A DNA stretch of 64,000 nucleotides from an uncultured Duncaniella sp. (GTDB lineage: Bacteria > Bacteroidota > Bacteroidia > Bacteroidales > Muribaculaceae), in contig CAJUKP010000010.1 in the NCBI GenBank assembly GCA_910587165.1, positions 1 through 64,000 on the forward strand, given 5' to 3'. A program made the translations under genes and the position numbers. Shown here in pieces: positions 42,384-50,983 of this stretch; the first letter of the stretch is position 1; every line of letters begins with the position of its first letter. The notes under the pieces were generated by a model. That model had not been told where the DNA came from, searched no databases, and was given only the letters and a program-made list of their open reading frames with translations.

Positions 42384-43478
42384 ATGGCTCGTAACCGGTT
42401 GTTGTCAGCTCTGTTGCTCTATCCTATATCGAGGCTCTACGGCCTTGGTATAGCCATACGCAACCGTATGTTTGAGTATGGTGTGCTCAAGCAGACGGAG
42501 TTTCCTGTGCCGGTGATAGTTGTGGGCAATCTCGCGATGGGCGGTACCGGCAAGACCCCCCACGTGGAATATATCGTGGAGGCTCTCATGGGCAAGTACA
42601 ATATCGGTGTCCTTTCGCGCGGTTACAGGCGTTCCACCCGTGGATTCGTTCTTGCAACCCCTCAGTCGCGCCCCGAGGACATAGGTGACGAGTCTTATCA
42701 GATCTATCGCAAGTTCGGTCCCGACATCACTGTGGCCGTGTGTGAGAACAGGGTCAATGGGATAAAACGTATGCTTGAGATCAACCCGAGAATCAATATG
42801 TTCATTCTCGATGACGCTTTCCAGCATCGTTATGTTAAACCTACCGTATCGGTGGTGCTCACCGAGTTCAACCGTCCAGTATTTACCGACAGTCTCCTCC
42901 CTTACGGCCGGTTGCGTGAGACCCGTGCGGCGCTCAACCGTGCCGACATAGTCATTGCCACCAAATGTCCGCCGGGTATGGAACAGCTCGAGTATAGTAT
43001 TTTCGGTGAGAAACTCAGCCTCTTCCCGTTCCAGAAACTATTCTTCTCACATTTTGTCTACGGTCATTTCGTGCCCGTATTCCCTGATGATGCCACCGAT
43101 ATCCCGGCGCTTGACACTATCCGTCCCGGCACGGAGGTGCTTGTTGTTACGGGAGTGGCCAATCCCAAGCCTTTCTCTCGTTATCTGCGCCGCAACAAGG
43201 TGAAGGTGAAACTTATGCGGTTTCCTGACCATCATAGTTTCACGGCTTCCGACATGGAGTCGATCCGTTCACGGTTTGCTGAACTCTCCGGGGCGGGCAA
43301 GTTCATCGCCACTACTGAGAAGGATGCCGTGCGCCTGTTCAATAATCCTTACTTCCCTCACGAACTGAAATCAAAGATTTTCTATGTGCCCATCAAGGTG
43401 GGATTTATCGACAGAGGAGAAAAGGAATTCATTCCCACTCTTGAGAAAACCATCCGCGACTCGCGGTTGTTTAAATAG
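42384..43478 (+). CDS. lpxK: Tetraacyldisaccharide 4'-kinase
   Basis: This 364-residue inner-membrane enzyme adds the 4'-phosphate to the lipid A precursor. It shows the P-loop GGTGKT (53-58), VLSRGYRR, GDEXYQ-like GDESYQIYRKF and ILDDAFQHR. The N-terminal hydrophobic helix is present. The gene tells us that the organism makes lipid A, as expected for a Gram-negative. Confidence 0.94.
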   Translation: MARNRLLSALLLYPISRLYGLGIAIRNRMFEYGVLKQTEFPVPVIVVGNLAMGGTGKTPHVEYIVEALMGKYNIGVLSRGYRRSTRGFVLATPQSRPEDIGDESYQIYRKFGPDITVAVCENRVNGIKRMLEINPRINMFILDDAFQHRYVKPTVSVVLTEFNRPVFTDSLLPYGRLRETRAALNRADIVIATKCPPGMEQLEYSIFGEKLSLFPFQKLFFSHFVYGHFVPVFPDDATDIPALDTIRPGTEVLVVTGVANPKPFSRYLRRNKVKVKLMRFPDHHSFTASDMESIRSRFAELSGAGKFIATTEKDAVRLFNNPYFPHELKSKIFYVPIKVGFIDRGEKEFIPTLEKTIRDSRLFK

Positions 43479-43525
43479 GAGGTGACTTCTTCCGCCGCAC
43501 CGGTTGTGCCCGTATTCCCTCCGGG

Positions 43526-43560
43526 CCGGATCCGGCGTCCGGTTCACCTCATCCTAATCA
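43526..43560. other. Palindromic sequence before the nucleoside phosphorylase gene
   Basis: The ~105 bp between lpxK and the phosphorylase gene include a 12-bp palindrome GCCGGATCCGGC (43525-43536) and a wider pairing of AGGTGA with TCACCT. It could be an RNA hairpin in the intergenic part of the operon, without a T run. Confidence 0.35.
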
Positions 43561-43583
43561 TCAATACCTTATCCAAAATCACA

Positions 43584-44399
43584 ATGTTAGAACAGATCAA
43601 ACAGACGGCTGATTTCATCCGCTCAAACGTGCAGGGCCCGATGCCCGTTATCGCAATAATCCTTGGTACTGGTCTGGGCCCCATCGTCGACCACATGACC
43701 GACAAACAATATATCCCATATTCGAAAATCCCCAATTTCCCGGTATCGACGGTCGAGGGACACAGTGGAAACTTCATCGTTGGTATGCTGGGCGAGAGAC
43801 GTGTCATCGCTATGCAGGGCCGTTTCCATTACTATGAGGGGTACGATATGAAACAGGTCACTTTCCCCGTCAGAGTATTCAAGGCTCTCGGCGTGGAGAC
43901 ACTTTTTGTATCAAACGCATCGGGCGGCATGAACAAGGAGTTTGTCGTGGGCGATGTGATGACCATCACCGACCATATCAATCTCTTCCCTGAGAACCCT
44001 CTCCGTGGTAAGAACTACAATGAACTCGGTACCCGTTTCCCCGCCATGACATACGCCTATGATCCGGCTCTTATCAAACTTGCCGACCAGATCGCCTCTG
44101 AGAAAGGAATCCGGTTGATGCATGGCGTGTATGTCGGTGTCACCGGTCCGACATTCGAGACCCCTGCCGAATATGAGTATTACCGTATCATCGGCGGCGA
44201 CTGTGTGGGTATGTCGACAGTTCCCGAAGTTATCGTGGCCAACCATGCCGGTATGCGCGTTTATGGTCTGTCTGTGATAACCGATCTCGGTGGTAAGGAT
44301 GTCACCCAGGTGCCTACCCATGAGGAAGTGCAGCAGGCGGCAGTCATCGCGCAGCCAAAATGCCTCGAGATCATGAAAGAACTCGTCAACCGTTGCTGA
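43584..44399 (+). CDS. Purine-nucleoside phosphorylase (trimeric type)
   Basis: This 271-residue enzyme splits purine nucleosides with phosphate into base and ribose-1-phosphate. Family blocks are ILGTGLGPIVDH, FHYYEGYDMKQVTFPVRV and the SNASGGMN motif of the trimeric (PNP-I) type for guanosine and inosine. I set the start at 43584, the ATG before LEQIKQTADF, since upstream in-frame sequence is not protein-like. It sits between lpxK and thiL. Confidence 0.93.
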   Translation: MLEQIKQTADFIRSNVQGPMPVIAIILGTGLGPIVDHMTDKQYIPYSKIPNFPVSTVEGHSGNFIVGMLGERRVIAMQGRFHYYEGYDMKQVTFPVRVFKALGVETLFVSNASGGMNKEFVVGDVMTITDHINLFPENPLRGKNYNELGTRFPAMTYAYDPALIKLADQIASEKGIRLMHGVYVGVTGPTFETPAEYEYYRIIGGDCVGMSTVPEVIVANHAGMRVYGLSVITDLGGKDVTQVPTHEEVQQAAVIAQPKCLEIMKELVNRC

Positions 44400-44400
44400 A

Positions 44401-45423
44401 ATGGAAATATCTGAACTTGGTGAATTTGGTCTTATCGACCATCTGACTAAGGATCTTCCTACGGTCAATCCCTCCACCCTCCGCGGGGTGGGGGATGACT
44501 GTGCCGTGCTCCGCAATCACGACACCGATATCCTTGTCACGACCGACCTTCTGCTCGAGGGAGTGCACTTTGATCTCACATACGTGCCTCTAAAACACCT
44601 CGGTTATAAATCGGCTATCGTAAATTTCTCGGATGTCTATGCCATGAACGGTGCTCCTAAGCAGATCACCGTATCGCTGGGCATATCATCGCGGTTCACG
44701 GTAGAGCATATCTCGGAGCTTTTTTCCGGCATACGTCTCGCCTGTGAACTCTATGGTGTTGATCTCGTCGGAGGAGACACCACTTCGTCCCACCAGGGGC
44801 TCGTCATATCCATCACCTGCATTGGCGAGGCTCCTGCCGACCGTATAGTGACGCGTTCCGGTGCCAAGGATACCGATCTGATATGCGTCAGCGGTGATCT
44901 TGGAGCTGCGTATATGGGACTTCAGCTCCTTGAGCGCGAGAAGGTGGCCTCGGCAGGACGTAAGGATTTCACTCCCGACTTCCAGGGTAAGGAGTATCTT
45001 GTCGAGCGTCAGCTTAAACCCGAGGCCCGTAGAGACGTGATAGAGGCTCTTGCCGCTGCAGGGATTGTGCCGACTTCAATGATGGATATAAGTGACGGTC
45101 TCAGTTCCGAGCTGCTGCATATATGCAAGGACAGCAATGCCGGATGCCGCGTGTATGAGGATCGCATACCCATAGACTATCAGACCGCCGTCATGGCCGA
45201 GGAGCTCGGGATGAATCTTGTCACCGCCGCACTCAACGGTGGAGAGGATTACGAACTTCTTTTCACTGTTCCGCTTCACGTTCACGAGGAAGTGAGCAAA
45301 ATTCCGGGTGTAAAGGTGATAGGACACATCACAAAACCATCTTTGGGATGTGCCATGATCACACGTGACGGTGCAGAGATAGAACTCCGCGCCCAGGGGT
45401 GGAATCCTCTGAAGAAAGATTAA
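44401..45423 (+). CDS. thiL: Thiamine-monophosphate kinase
   Basis: This 340-residue enzyme makes thiamine diphosphate from the monophosphate. It belongs to the PurM/AIR-synthase-like kinases and has VGDDCAVL near the N-terminus, LVGGDTTSS, MMDISDGLSSEL and GGEDYELLFTV. It begins one base after the phosphorylase stop. Confidence 0.94.
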   Translation: MEISELGEFGLIDHLTKDLPTVNPSTLRGVGDDCAVLRNHDTDILVTTDLLLEGVHFDLTYVPLKHLGYKSAIVNFSDVYAMNGAPKQITVSLGISSRFTVEHISELFSGIRLACELYGVDLVGGDTTSSHQGLVISITCIGEAPADRIVTRSGAKDTDLICVSGDLGAAYMGLQLLEREKVASAGRKDFTPDFQGKEYLVERQLKPEARRDVIEALAAAGIVPTSMMDISDGLSSELLHICKDSNAGCRVYEDRIPIDYQTAVMAEELGMNLVTAALNGGEDYELLFTVPLHVHEEVSKIPGVKVIGHITKPSLGCAMITRDGAEIELRAQGWNPLKKD

Positions 45424-45530
45424 GGAGTTGCTTAAAAATTGTTATTTAACGCTCTCCGGCATCAGGTAGGGTTAAACTTTTACGGTCTATACTGTTCTAA
45501 ATTGAAAGACTGACACCAATCCCTATAGAT

Positions 45531-46664
45531 ATGAAACAGATTCTACGTACATTCATGCTCCTCGTAGCCTGTGTGGCTCTTGCGGCTCCTCTTGCTGATG
45601 CCCAGCGTCATCAAGGTGCCGGTGCAGCAGGCGGTCAGAAGCGCGAACACCGCTCGCAACAGGCTCGTCCTGCTGCCGGAAACAGTGGCTCGAGAGTTCA
45701 TGGCGGAAGAAACGAACGTGTCAACAAAGAACATGGCAGACCGGTTCAGGCCCGACCCTCAATGATGAATAACGCCACCAAGGATAACAAGGGGCGTCCC
45801 GCTGTCGGAACAGGCGGAAACAACAGCCGTCCTGACAGACCTAATGGCAACAGACCGGGCAACAACAAACCCGGCAATAACAAGCCGGGGAATAACAAAC
45901 CCGGCAACAACCATCGTCCCGAAGGAGTGAGACCCGGTGGTGGCAACAATGGAGGCAACCATGGCGGTAATAATGTCGGCAATCACCGTCCCGCTGTGGG
46001 CAATAAGCCCGGCAACGGCAATAATCGCCCGGGACATGGCAACAATGGAAACAACCATCGTCCGGGTAACAACCATAACCGTCCGGGTGGAAACCATGCT
46101 GTGAAACCCGGCAACGGTCATGCTCCCGGATTCGGACCTTCGGCCGGACATCATCGTCCGCCAACAATGCGTCCGCCCCAGCGTCCGCATCGTCCTCCGA
46201 TGCTGCGTCCGCACTATCGTCCGGTGCCTCCTCCCGCCTGGCGTCCACGCCGCGGATTGCCATTTGTGAGAGGCATACTTGGCCTGACATTTGGCGCCGC
46301 CATTAATGTATCGCTCGATTATCTTTACAACAACGGTTATACTGTCGATGGATATGGCAACGATATCGTTTATCTGCGCAATGTCCCTGCCCTCAACTAT
46401 ATATGGACAGATGCCGCCCTTTATTACGGAGCAGGAGGCCTTGATACCTCGAGTTTCTATTACTCCACTCCTTATTATGATGCAGCCCGTTATAACAGTG
46501 TCTACAATTCACTTGTCGGCACATACGGCTATCCTGTATCGACAGGTAACTCGGGGGGTGTCGTGACATCGACATGGTTCGGAGGAAACAATGGATTCAT
46601 AACCCTCTCGTTCGGGGCCGGTTCAGCCGGACGTTTCCTCACGACATTGACATTTGGAATGTAA
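45531..46664 (+). CDS. Secreted PGNN-repeat low-complexity protein
   Basis: This 377-residue protein has a signal peptide (to about residue 24, DAQ). Residues ~30-240 are low complexity, rich in Asn, Gly, Pro, His and Arg, with tandem PGNNK and HRPxxN units; residues ~205-240 are HRPP-type repeats. The last ~130 residues are a more ordered, Tyr-rich region (DYLYNNGYTVDGYG, YYSTPYYDAARYN) that may form a small beta domain. I know no function; an outer-surface or matrix protein is one guess. The repeats may cause length variation. A strong terminator follows. Confidence 0.8.
   Translation: MKQILRTFMLLVACVALAAPLADAQRHQGAGAAGGQKREHRSQQARPAAGNSGSRVHGGRNERVNKEHGRPVQARPSMMNNATKDNKGRPAVGTGGNNSRPDRPNGNRPGNNKPGNNKPGNNKPGNNHRPEGVRPGGGNNGGNHGGNNVGNHRPAVGNKPGNGNNRPGHGNNGNNHRPGNNHNRPGGNHAVKPGNGHAPGFGPSAGHHRPPTMRPPQRPHRPPMLRPHYRPVPPPAWRPRRGLPFVRGILGLTFGAAINVSLDYLYNNGYTVDGYGNDIVYLRNVPALNYIWTDAALYYGAGGLDTSSFYYSTPYYDAARYNSVYNSLVGTYGYPVSTGNSGGVVTSTWFGGNNGFITLSFGAGSAGRFLTTLTFGM
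45855..45914 (+). repeat. 15-bp tandem repeat coding PGNNK
   Basis: Four consecutive 15-bp units (for example CCGGGCAACAACAAA, CCCGGCAATAACAAG) encode PGNNK x3 and PGNNH. Copies differ mostly at third codon positions, which indicates selection for the peptide. Confidence 0.85.
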
Positions 46665-46672
46665 GAATGACA

Positions 46673-46725
46673 AAAACTGAAGGCTCCCGAATCTCGGTAA
46701 AAGAGATGCGGGAGCCTTCAGTTTT
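46673..46725. terminator. Bidirectional terminator
   Basis: AAAACTGAAGGCTCCCG with its complement CGGGAGCCTTCAGTTTT, plus ATCTC/GAGAT pairing around a 7-nt loop, lies between the repeat protein and the convergent DUF486 gene. Runs of T/A flank both sides. Confidence 0.85.
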
Positions 46726-46741
46726 ATCCGTTTAGCCGGTC

Positions 46742-47119
46742 TCAGTCAGTGTCAAGAAATACAAGAAATACGGCTATTATGAGCAGGGCAAATGCCATGA
46801 AATGGTTCCAGTGGAGCGACTCACCTTTGAAAAACACTATTGTGAATACAGTAAATACCATGAGTGAGATCACTTCCTGTGTCACCTTCAGCTGCATCAG
46901 ATTGAACGGGCCTCCGTTGCCTATGAAGCCATGACGGTTTGCCGGCACCATGAAGCAGTATTCAAACAGAGCCACCACCCACGAAAGCAGTATTATGATT
47001 ATGAGTGGTGTGGATGATGATATGATTTTCATCTCCTCAAGTTTGAGTTGCCCATACCAGGCGAAAGTCATGAAAATGTTGGAGATGACGAGCATCCCCA
47101 CTATAAGCCATCCGTTCAT
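46742..47119 (-). CDS. DMT-family membrane protein DUF486
   Basis: This 125-residue four-helix membrane protein belongs to the DUF486 branch of small multidrug-transporter-like proteins: SNIFMTFAWYGQLK, WVVALFEYCFMVPANR and QLKVTQEVISLMVF are typical. Function is not known. The start at 47119 (MNGWLIVGML) was preferred to an ATG at 47200, as homologues begin there and the upstream sequence lies in the 5'-nucleotidase gene. It is 4 bp after that gene, the last member of a six-gene unit. Confidence 0.84.
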   Translation of the reverse strand: MNGWLIVGMLVISNIFMTFAWYGQLKLEEMKIISSSTPLIIIILLSWVVALFEYCFMVPANRHGFIGNGGPFNLMQLKVTQEVISLMVFTVFTIVFFKGESLHWNHFMAFALLIIAVFLVFLDTD

Positions 47120-47123
47120 CTTG

Positions 47124-48650
47124 TCAGAATGATGCCATTCGGTTATTTCTGTCGGGTTTTGCCATGAGAACATCCATTTTGCCCTTCCCGATATAGTCAA
47201 TCAGGGCATCGTATAGAATCTCCTTGCTTTTTGCAAGTGTGACTCCACGGCTCAATGGTGTCATATAGTCATTTCCTGCGGCGAGATAATCTATAGTAGC
47301 CACCCGGTATTTCCCGTCTTCCCTGATAGGCTTGCCGTCTATTGTGGCTGAATTTATCTGCTTTGTCGAGGGATCGAAAAGCACCTTCACGTTGGCGCTC
47401 ACTCCATTTCCTTCCTGTGCGGCCATGATGCCGAGATTTTCAAGCAGATCCTTGCCCGTGAGCTCAAGCACGACGATACGGTTGTTGAACGGAGCGATGT
47501 CTATGATCTCACCTTTGGTGATTTCGCCTGCGTTAAGACTGTTGCGTATTCCTCCCTTGTTCATGATCGAGAGATCAACAGGCTTACCGCTGATCTCCGC
47601 ACCTCTTTCTCTCACGAAATCGCTCATCAGATTGAGCAGTTCGGGCGATTCCCGCTCCCAATCATAGGGTGATGTCCCTATCACGATGTTCTTGACAGAG
47701 TCCACCTTTTCGGTGTAAGGCTCAATCAGCGATGCATAACCGGTGTCTATGCGGCTGTCAAGCCGGCTGTCGACAGGGATCAGCCGGGCGTTCACCTGCT
47801 TGTCAGCAAGATTGATATCTATTTCGCCGAGATACACACCTTTGGTTCCGGTCTGGAGCACGGATATGGTATCTCCCTCGGCATTGGCCACTCTCCATGC
47901 CGGTACACCCTTCGACGGGTCTATCACTGTATGGGAATGACCTCCGATGATGACGTCGATATCCTTCGAGCCTGCTGCAAGCTTGAGATCATCGCAAAGT
48001 TTGGAGTCTTCGTCATAACCGATATGTGTCACGGCTATCACCATCTCCGCCCCTTCCGATTTGAGTCTGGCAGCCTCGGAGTTGGCGCTGCTGATGGCGT
48101 CGAGATATGTCATGCCACGGTAATTCTCCTCGGCTATGATACCTTTGGGATCGAGATTGATCCCGACGAAACCCACTTTGTGTTCGTTGAAAGTCTTCAT
48201 CACAGAGGGGACGAAGAGGCCGTCGAGGGCTGTGCCGGTGAAGTCATAGTTTGTGGAAACGCGGTCGGCTGTGACATTTTTCCACTGTCCGGCCAGGGAG
48301 TCGATGCCAAGATCAAACTCATGGTTGCCAAGTATGCGTAGGTCATAGCCCATCGCGTTCATGAGTTTACGCTCCACCTCTCCACCGAAAAGAGTGAAAT
48401 ACATGGAGCCCTGCACGGCATCGCCGGCATCCACGAGCATTACATTCTCACGTGCGTTTCTCACACTGTCAACAAGCACCATGCGGCGTGCCATTCCGCC
48501 CATGTCGTGACGGTCGGGGAGTATGGCCGAGTGGGTGTCGTTGGTGTGGAGTATCACCAGATGGTCGGCATCTCCGGCCTCTGTCGCCGAGGGCGTACAG
48601 CCGCTGAACACTGCCGCCGAGATTGCCAATGGGAAAAGATAGCGTTTCAT
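47124..48650 (-). CDS. UshA-type 5'-nucleotidase/metallophosphatase lipoprotein
   Basis: This 508-residue enzyme carries a lipobox (FSGC, Cys18), so it is a periplasmic lipoprotein. The metallophosphatase motifs are LHTNDTHS, VDAGDAVQGS, GNHEFDLG, VTHIGYD and GGHSHT; the C-terminal 5'-nucleotidase substrate domain follows (NKGGIRNSL, the NN.. site). It hydrolyses nucleotides to nucleosides outside the cytoplasm. Start overlaps queE by 4 bp. Confidence 0.92.
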   Translation of the reverse strand: MKRYLFPLAISAAVFSGCTPSATEAGDADHLVILHTNDTHSAILPDRHDMGGMARRMVLVDSVRNARENVMLVDAGDAVQGSMYFTLFGGEVERKLMNAMGYDLRILGNHEFDLGIDSLAGQWKNVTADRVSTNYDFTGTALDGLFVPSVMKTFNEHKVGFVGINLDPKGIIAEENYRGMTYLDAISSANSEAARLKSEGAEMVIAVTHIGYDEDSKLCDDLKLAAGSKDIDVIIGGHSHTVIDPSKGVPAWRVANAEGDTISVLQTGTKGVYLGEIDINLADKQVNARLIPVDSRLDSRIDTGYASLIEPYTEKVDSVKNIVIGTSPYDWERESPELLNLMSDFVRERGAEISGKPVDLSIMNKGGIRNSLNAGEITKGEIIDIAPFNNRIVVLELTGKDLLENLGIMAAQEGNGVSANVKVLFDPSTKQINSATIDGKPIREDGKYRVATIDYLAAGNDYMTPLSRGVTLAKSKEILYDALIDYIGKGKMDVLMAKPDRNNRMASF

Positions 48651-49198
48651 TGTATGTTGATGAGTTTATGAGTCTGAAGTGACAGCCGCCAGTGAGGGTG
48701 TGACATTATGTATGCGACAGTCTCGGGAATATTCTCCCCGCTGCATGGCTGCAGGAAATAATGGAATGCATTGTGGCGTGAGGCTATCTCCTCTACATCC
48801 TGCCCGAGATACACGACTTTGAGTTCGTCGATCCGGCGGAGTACTGCGGTAGTGTCACCTTTCGGGGAGCAGGTCACCCAATCCACATCCTCGGGAAGCG
48901 GGCCGGTGCCGTTGGTCTCGACCTGTATGTAGAATCCGGCATCGTGCAGCATATCCACGAGTCTGTCGTCAAGTTGCAGCGATGGCTCTCCTCCTGTTAT
49001 GACCAGATGCCGCGATGGGTAACCGGTGAGTTCCTTGAGCAGATCCGGGAGATCCATGATCCGGTTTCCGCTATGGTCTGTGTCGCAGAAATCACATTTG
49101 AGATTGCATCCGCTGAAACGCAGAAACACCGCGGGTGTTCCGGTGAAGAATCCCTCGCCCTGGAGGGAATAGAATATTTCGTTGACGCGGTAGGCCAT
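48647..49198 (-). CDS. queE: 7-carboxy-7-deazaguanine synthase (radical SAM)
   Basis: This 183-residue radical SAM enzyme makes 7-carboxy-7-deazaguanine from carboxytetrahydropterin in queuosine synthesis. The 4Fe-4S cysteines are Cys31, Cys35 and Cys38 (SGCNLKCDFCDT) and the SAM motif is ITGGEPSLQ. Short length and SLQGEG start match the family. It follows queD by 1 bp. Confidence 0.93.
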   Translation of the reverse strand: MAYRVNEIFYSLQGEGFFTGTPAVFLRFSGCNLKCDFCDTDHSGNRIMDLPDLLKELTGYPSRHLVITGGEPSLQLDDRLVDMLHDAGFYIQVETNGTGPLPEDVDWVTCSPKGDTTAVLRRIDELKVVYLGQDVEEIASRHNAFHYFLQPCSGENIPETVAYIMSHPHWRLSLQTHKLINIQ

Positions 49199-49199
49199 A

Positions 49200-49541
49200 T
49201 CAGATTGAGTCGTCGGTGGTATATATTGCTATGTTGCCCTCGCTCTCGGCCACATCGACACGATAGCAATTGTCGGTGTGCTCGCATATCCAGCGCGCGA
49301 TGTTTTCGGCGGTAGGATTGAACGGGAGCAGTTCGTTGAAGTTTCCATGGTCAAGATAGGATGTGATCCTCTCTTTTATATGGGAGAAATCGGTGACCAT
49401 TCCGTCGCTGTTCAGACTACGGGCACGGCAATAGACGGTCACTATCCAGTTGTGGCCATGCAGACGGGAGCATTTGCTTTCATAGGAAAGCTTGAGACTG
49501 TGGCATCCCGCGAGTTCGAATCGTTTGGTGATATAATACAT
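49200..49541 (-). CDS. queD: 6-carboxytetrahydropterin synthase
   Basis: This 113-residue pterin-fold enzyme makes 6-carboxytetrahydropterin from dihydroneopterin triphosphate. Zinc ligands His14, His28 and His30 (CHSL, RLHGHNW) and the catalytic Cys24 (KCSRLHGH) are present. It starts at the last base of the CCA transferase stop codon region (one-base overlap) and precedes queE. Confidence 0.93.
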   Translation of the reverse strand: MYYITKRFELAGCHSLKLSYESKCSRLHGHNWIVTVYCRARSLNSDGMVTDFSHIKERITSYLDHGNFNELLPFNPTAENIARWICEHTDNCYRVDVAESEGNIAIYTTDDSI

Positions 49542-50983
49542 TATTTCTTTGGTGTCAGACCGTTTTCGGCGGCAATCTTGTACATCATCTCAAGGGCTGC
49601 TTCACGGTCGGTGGCACCGATGAGTCCGTCGAGTATGGCATTCTTTATCCCAGTCTTGATAGTTCCTATCACAGGGCCTCCCGATATCCCGAATATTTCC
49701 ATAATCTCATTGCCATCTACCGGAGGTTGTAGATTGCGTATCTCGTCACGTTCGTTGAGGTCGATGATTTTCTGTCTCACGAGGGCGAAGTTGCCCAATA
49801 TGCGCGCCACCTTGGTCTTGTTCTTCGAGGTTATGTCGGCTTCGCACAGGGCCATGAGATCCTCGAGATCGTCACCAGCATCGTTGATGAGACGTCTGAC
49901 AGCGGAGTCGGTCACTTCATCCTCGACCAGAGCTATGGGCCTCATGTGGAGTTCGACGAGTTTCGCCACATACTTCATTTTCTGATCTTGCGGAAGACGC
50001 ATGGCCCTGAAGATCCTGGGGACCATCTTGGCACCGATGAAGTTGTGATTGTGGAATGTCCATCCGATTTTATCGTCCCAGCGTTTTGTGACAGGTTTCG
50101 CGATGTCGTGCATGAGTGCGGCCCAGCGCAGCCAGACATTGTCGCTTTTGGCAGCCACATTGTCAAGCACCGCAAGGGTGTGGAAGAAGTTGTCCTTATG
50201 GCCTTTGCCTTCAACAACATCTACACCTTTCATCGCGGCGAGTTCCGGAAATATCAGTTTGAGCAGGCCGCTTTCGAGCAGAAGTTTCCATCCGGTGGAG
50301 GGAACGGGAGATTTCATTATTTTCATGAGCTCGTCCACTATTCTCTCTTTCGATATTATGGAGATGCGCTGTGCATTGCGTCTGATGGCCTCAAAAGTGG
50401 GTGGATATATGTCAAATCCCAGCTGTGTGGCAAATCTGATAGCGCGCATCATGCGCAGAGGGTCGTCGCTGAATGTCACATCCGGATCGAGAGGTGTACG
50501 CAGAATACCGTCGTGCATATCCCCGAGACCTCCGAACAGATCGACAAGTTCTCCAAATCCGTTGCGATTGACTCTGAGGGCCAATGCGTTGATGGTAAAG
50601 TCACGCCTCGACAGGTCTTCCTCAAGGGTTCCATCCTCAACGATCGGTTTGCGGGAGTCCCGGTTGTAGGATTCCTTTCTGGCACCGACGAATTCCAATT
50701 CGAGATCATGACGTTTCACCTGGGCGGTGCCGAAGTTTCTGAACACGGCGAGGTGGGTCTTCTTGCCGAGCCTTTTGGCCACAAGCTCGGCAAGCTCGAT
50801 GCCGCTGCCCACTGTGACGAAGTCTATGTCCTTGGAAGGACGTCCGAGATAAAAGTCTCTCACACATCCGCCTACGGCATAGCAGGGGCGGTCGATGGAA
50901 TCGGCCGCCTCGCCTATGGTATGGAAGAGGGGTGTGTCGAGCCTCTTCAATACTGTTTCTGAAGTGTTGATGCTAAAGGTCAA
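49541..50983 (-). CDS. CCA tRNA nucleotidyltransferase / HD-domain protein
   Basis: This 480-residue protein has a polymerase-beta nucleotidyltransferase head, CYAVGGCVRDFYLG with KDIDFV (catalytic Asp52, Asp54), an RNA-binding central region (DPLRMMRAIRFATQLGF) and a C-terminal HD domain (LRWAALMHDIAKP). It adds or repairs the tRNA 3' CCA end; poly(A) polymerase is a less likely option. It overlaps the aminopeptidase P gene by 11 bp. Confidence 0.93.
   Translation of the reverse strand: MTFSINTSETVLKRLDTPLFHTIGEAADSIDRPCYAVGGCVRDFYLGRPSKDIDFVTVGSGIELAELVAKRLGKKTHLAVFRNFGTAQVKRHDLELEFVGARKESYNRDSRKPIVEDGTLEEDLSRRDFTINALALRVNRNGFGELVDLFGGLGDMHDGILRTPLDPDVTFSDDPLRMMRAIRFATQLGFDIYPPTFEAIRRNAQRISIISKERIVDELMKIMKSPVPSTGWKLLLESGLLKLIFPELAAMKGVDVVEGKGHKDNFFHTLAVLDNVAAKSDNVWLRWAALMHDIAKPVTKRWDDKIGWTFHNHNFIGAKMVPRIFRAMRLPQDQKMKYVAKLVELHMRPIALVEDEVTDSAVRRLINDAGDDLEDLMALCEADITSKNKTKVARILGNFALVRQKIIDLNERDEIRNLQPPVDGNEIMEIFGISGGPVIGTIKTGIKNAILDGLIGATDREAALEMMYKIAAENGLTPKK

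Noticed and set aside
43482..43583. N-terminal extension of the nucleoside phosphorylase
   Set aside because: The 34 extra residues are Pro/Arg-rich and coded by a palindromic stretch; family members begin at the ATG at 43584.
49946..50962. Open frame of 338 codons on the plus strand
   Set aside because: It lies opposite the CCA transferase gene and has no recognisable domain.
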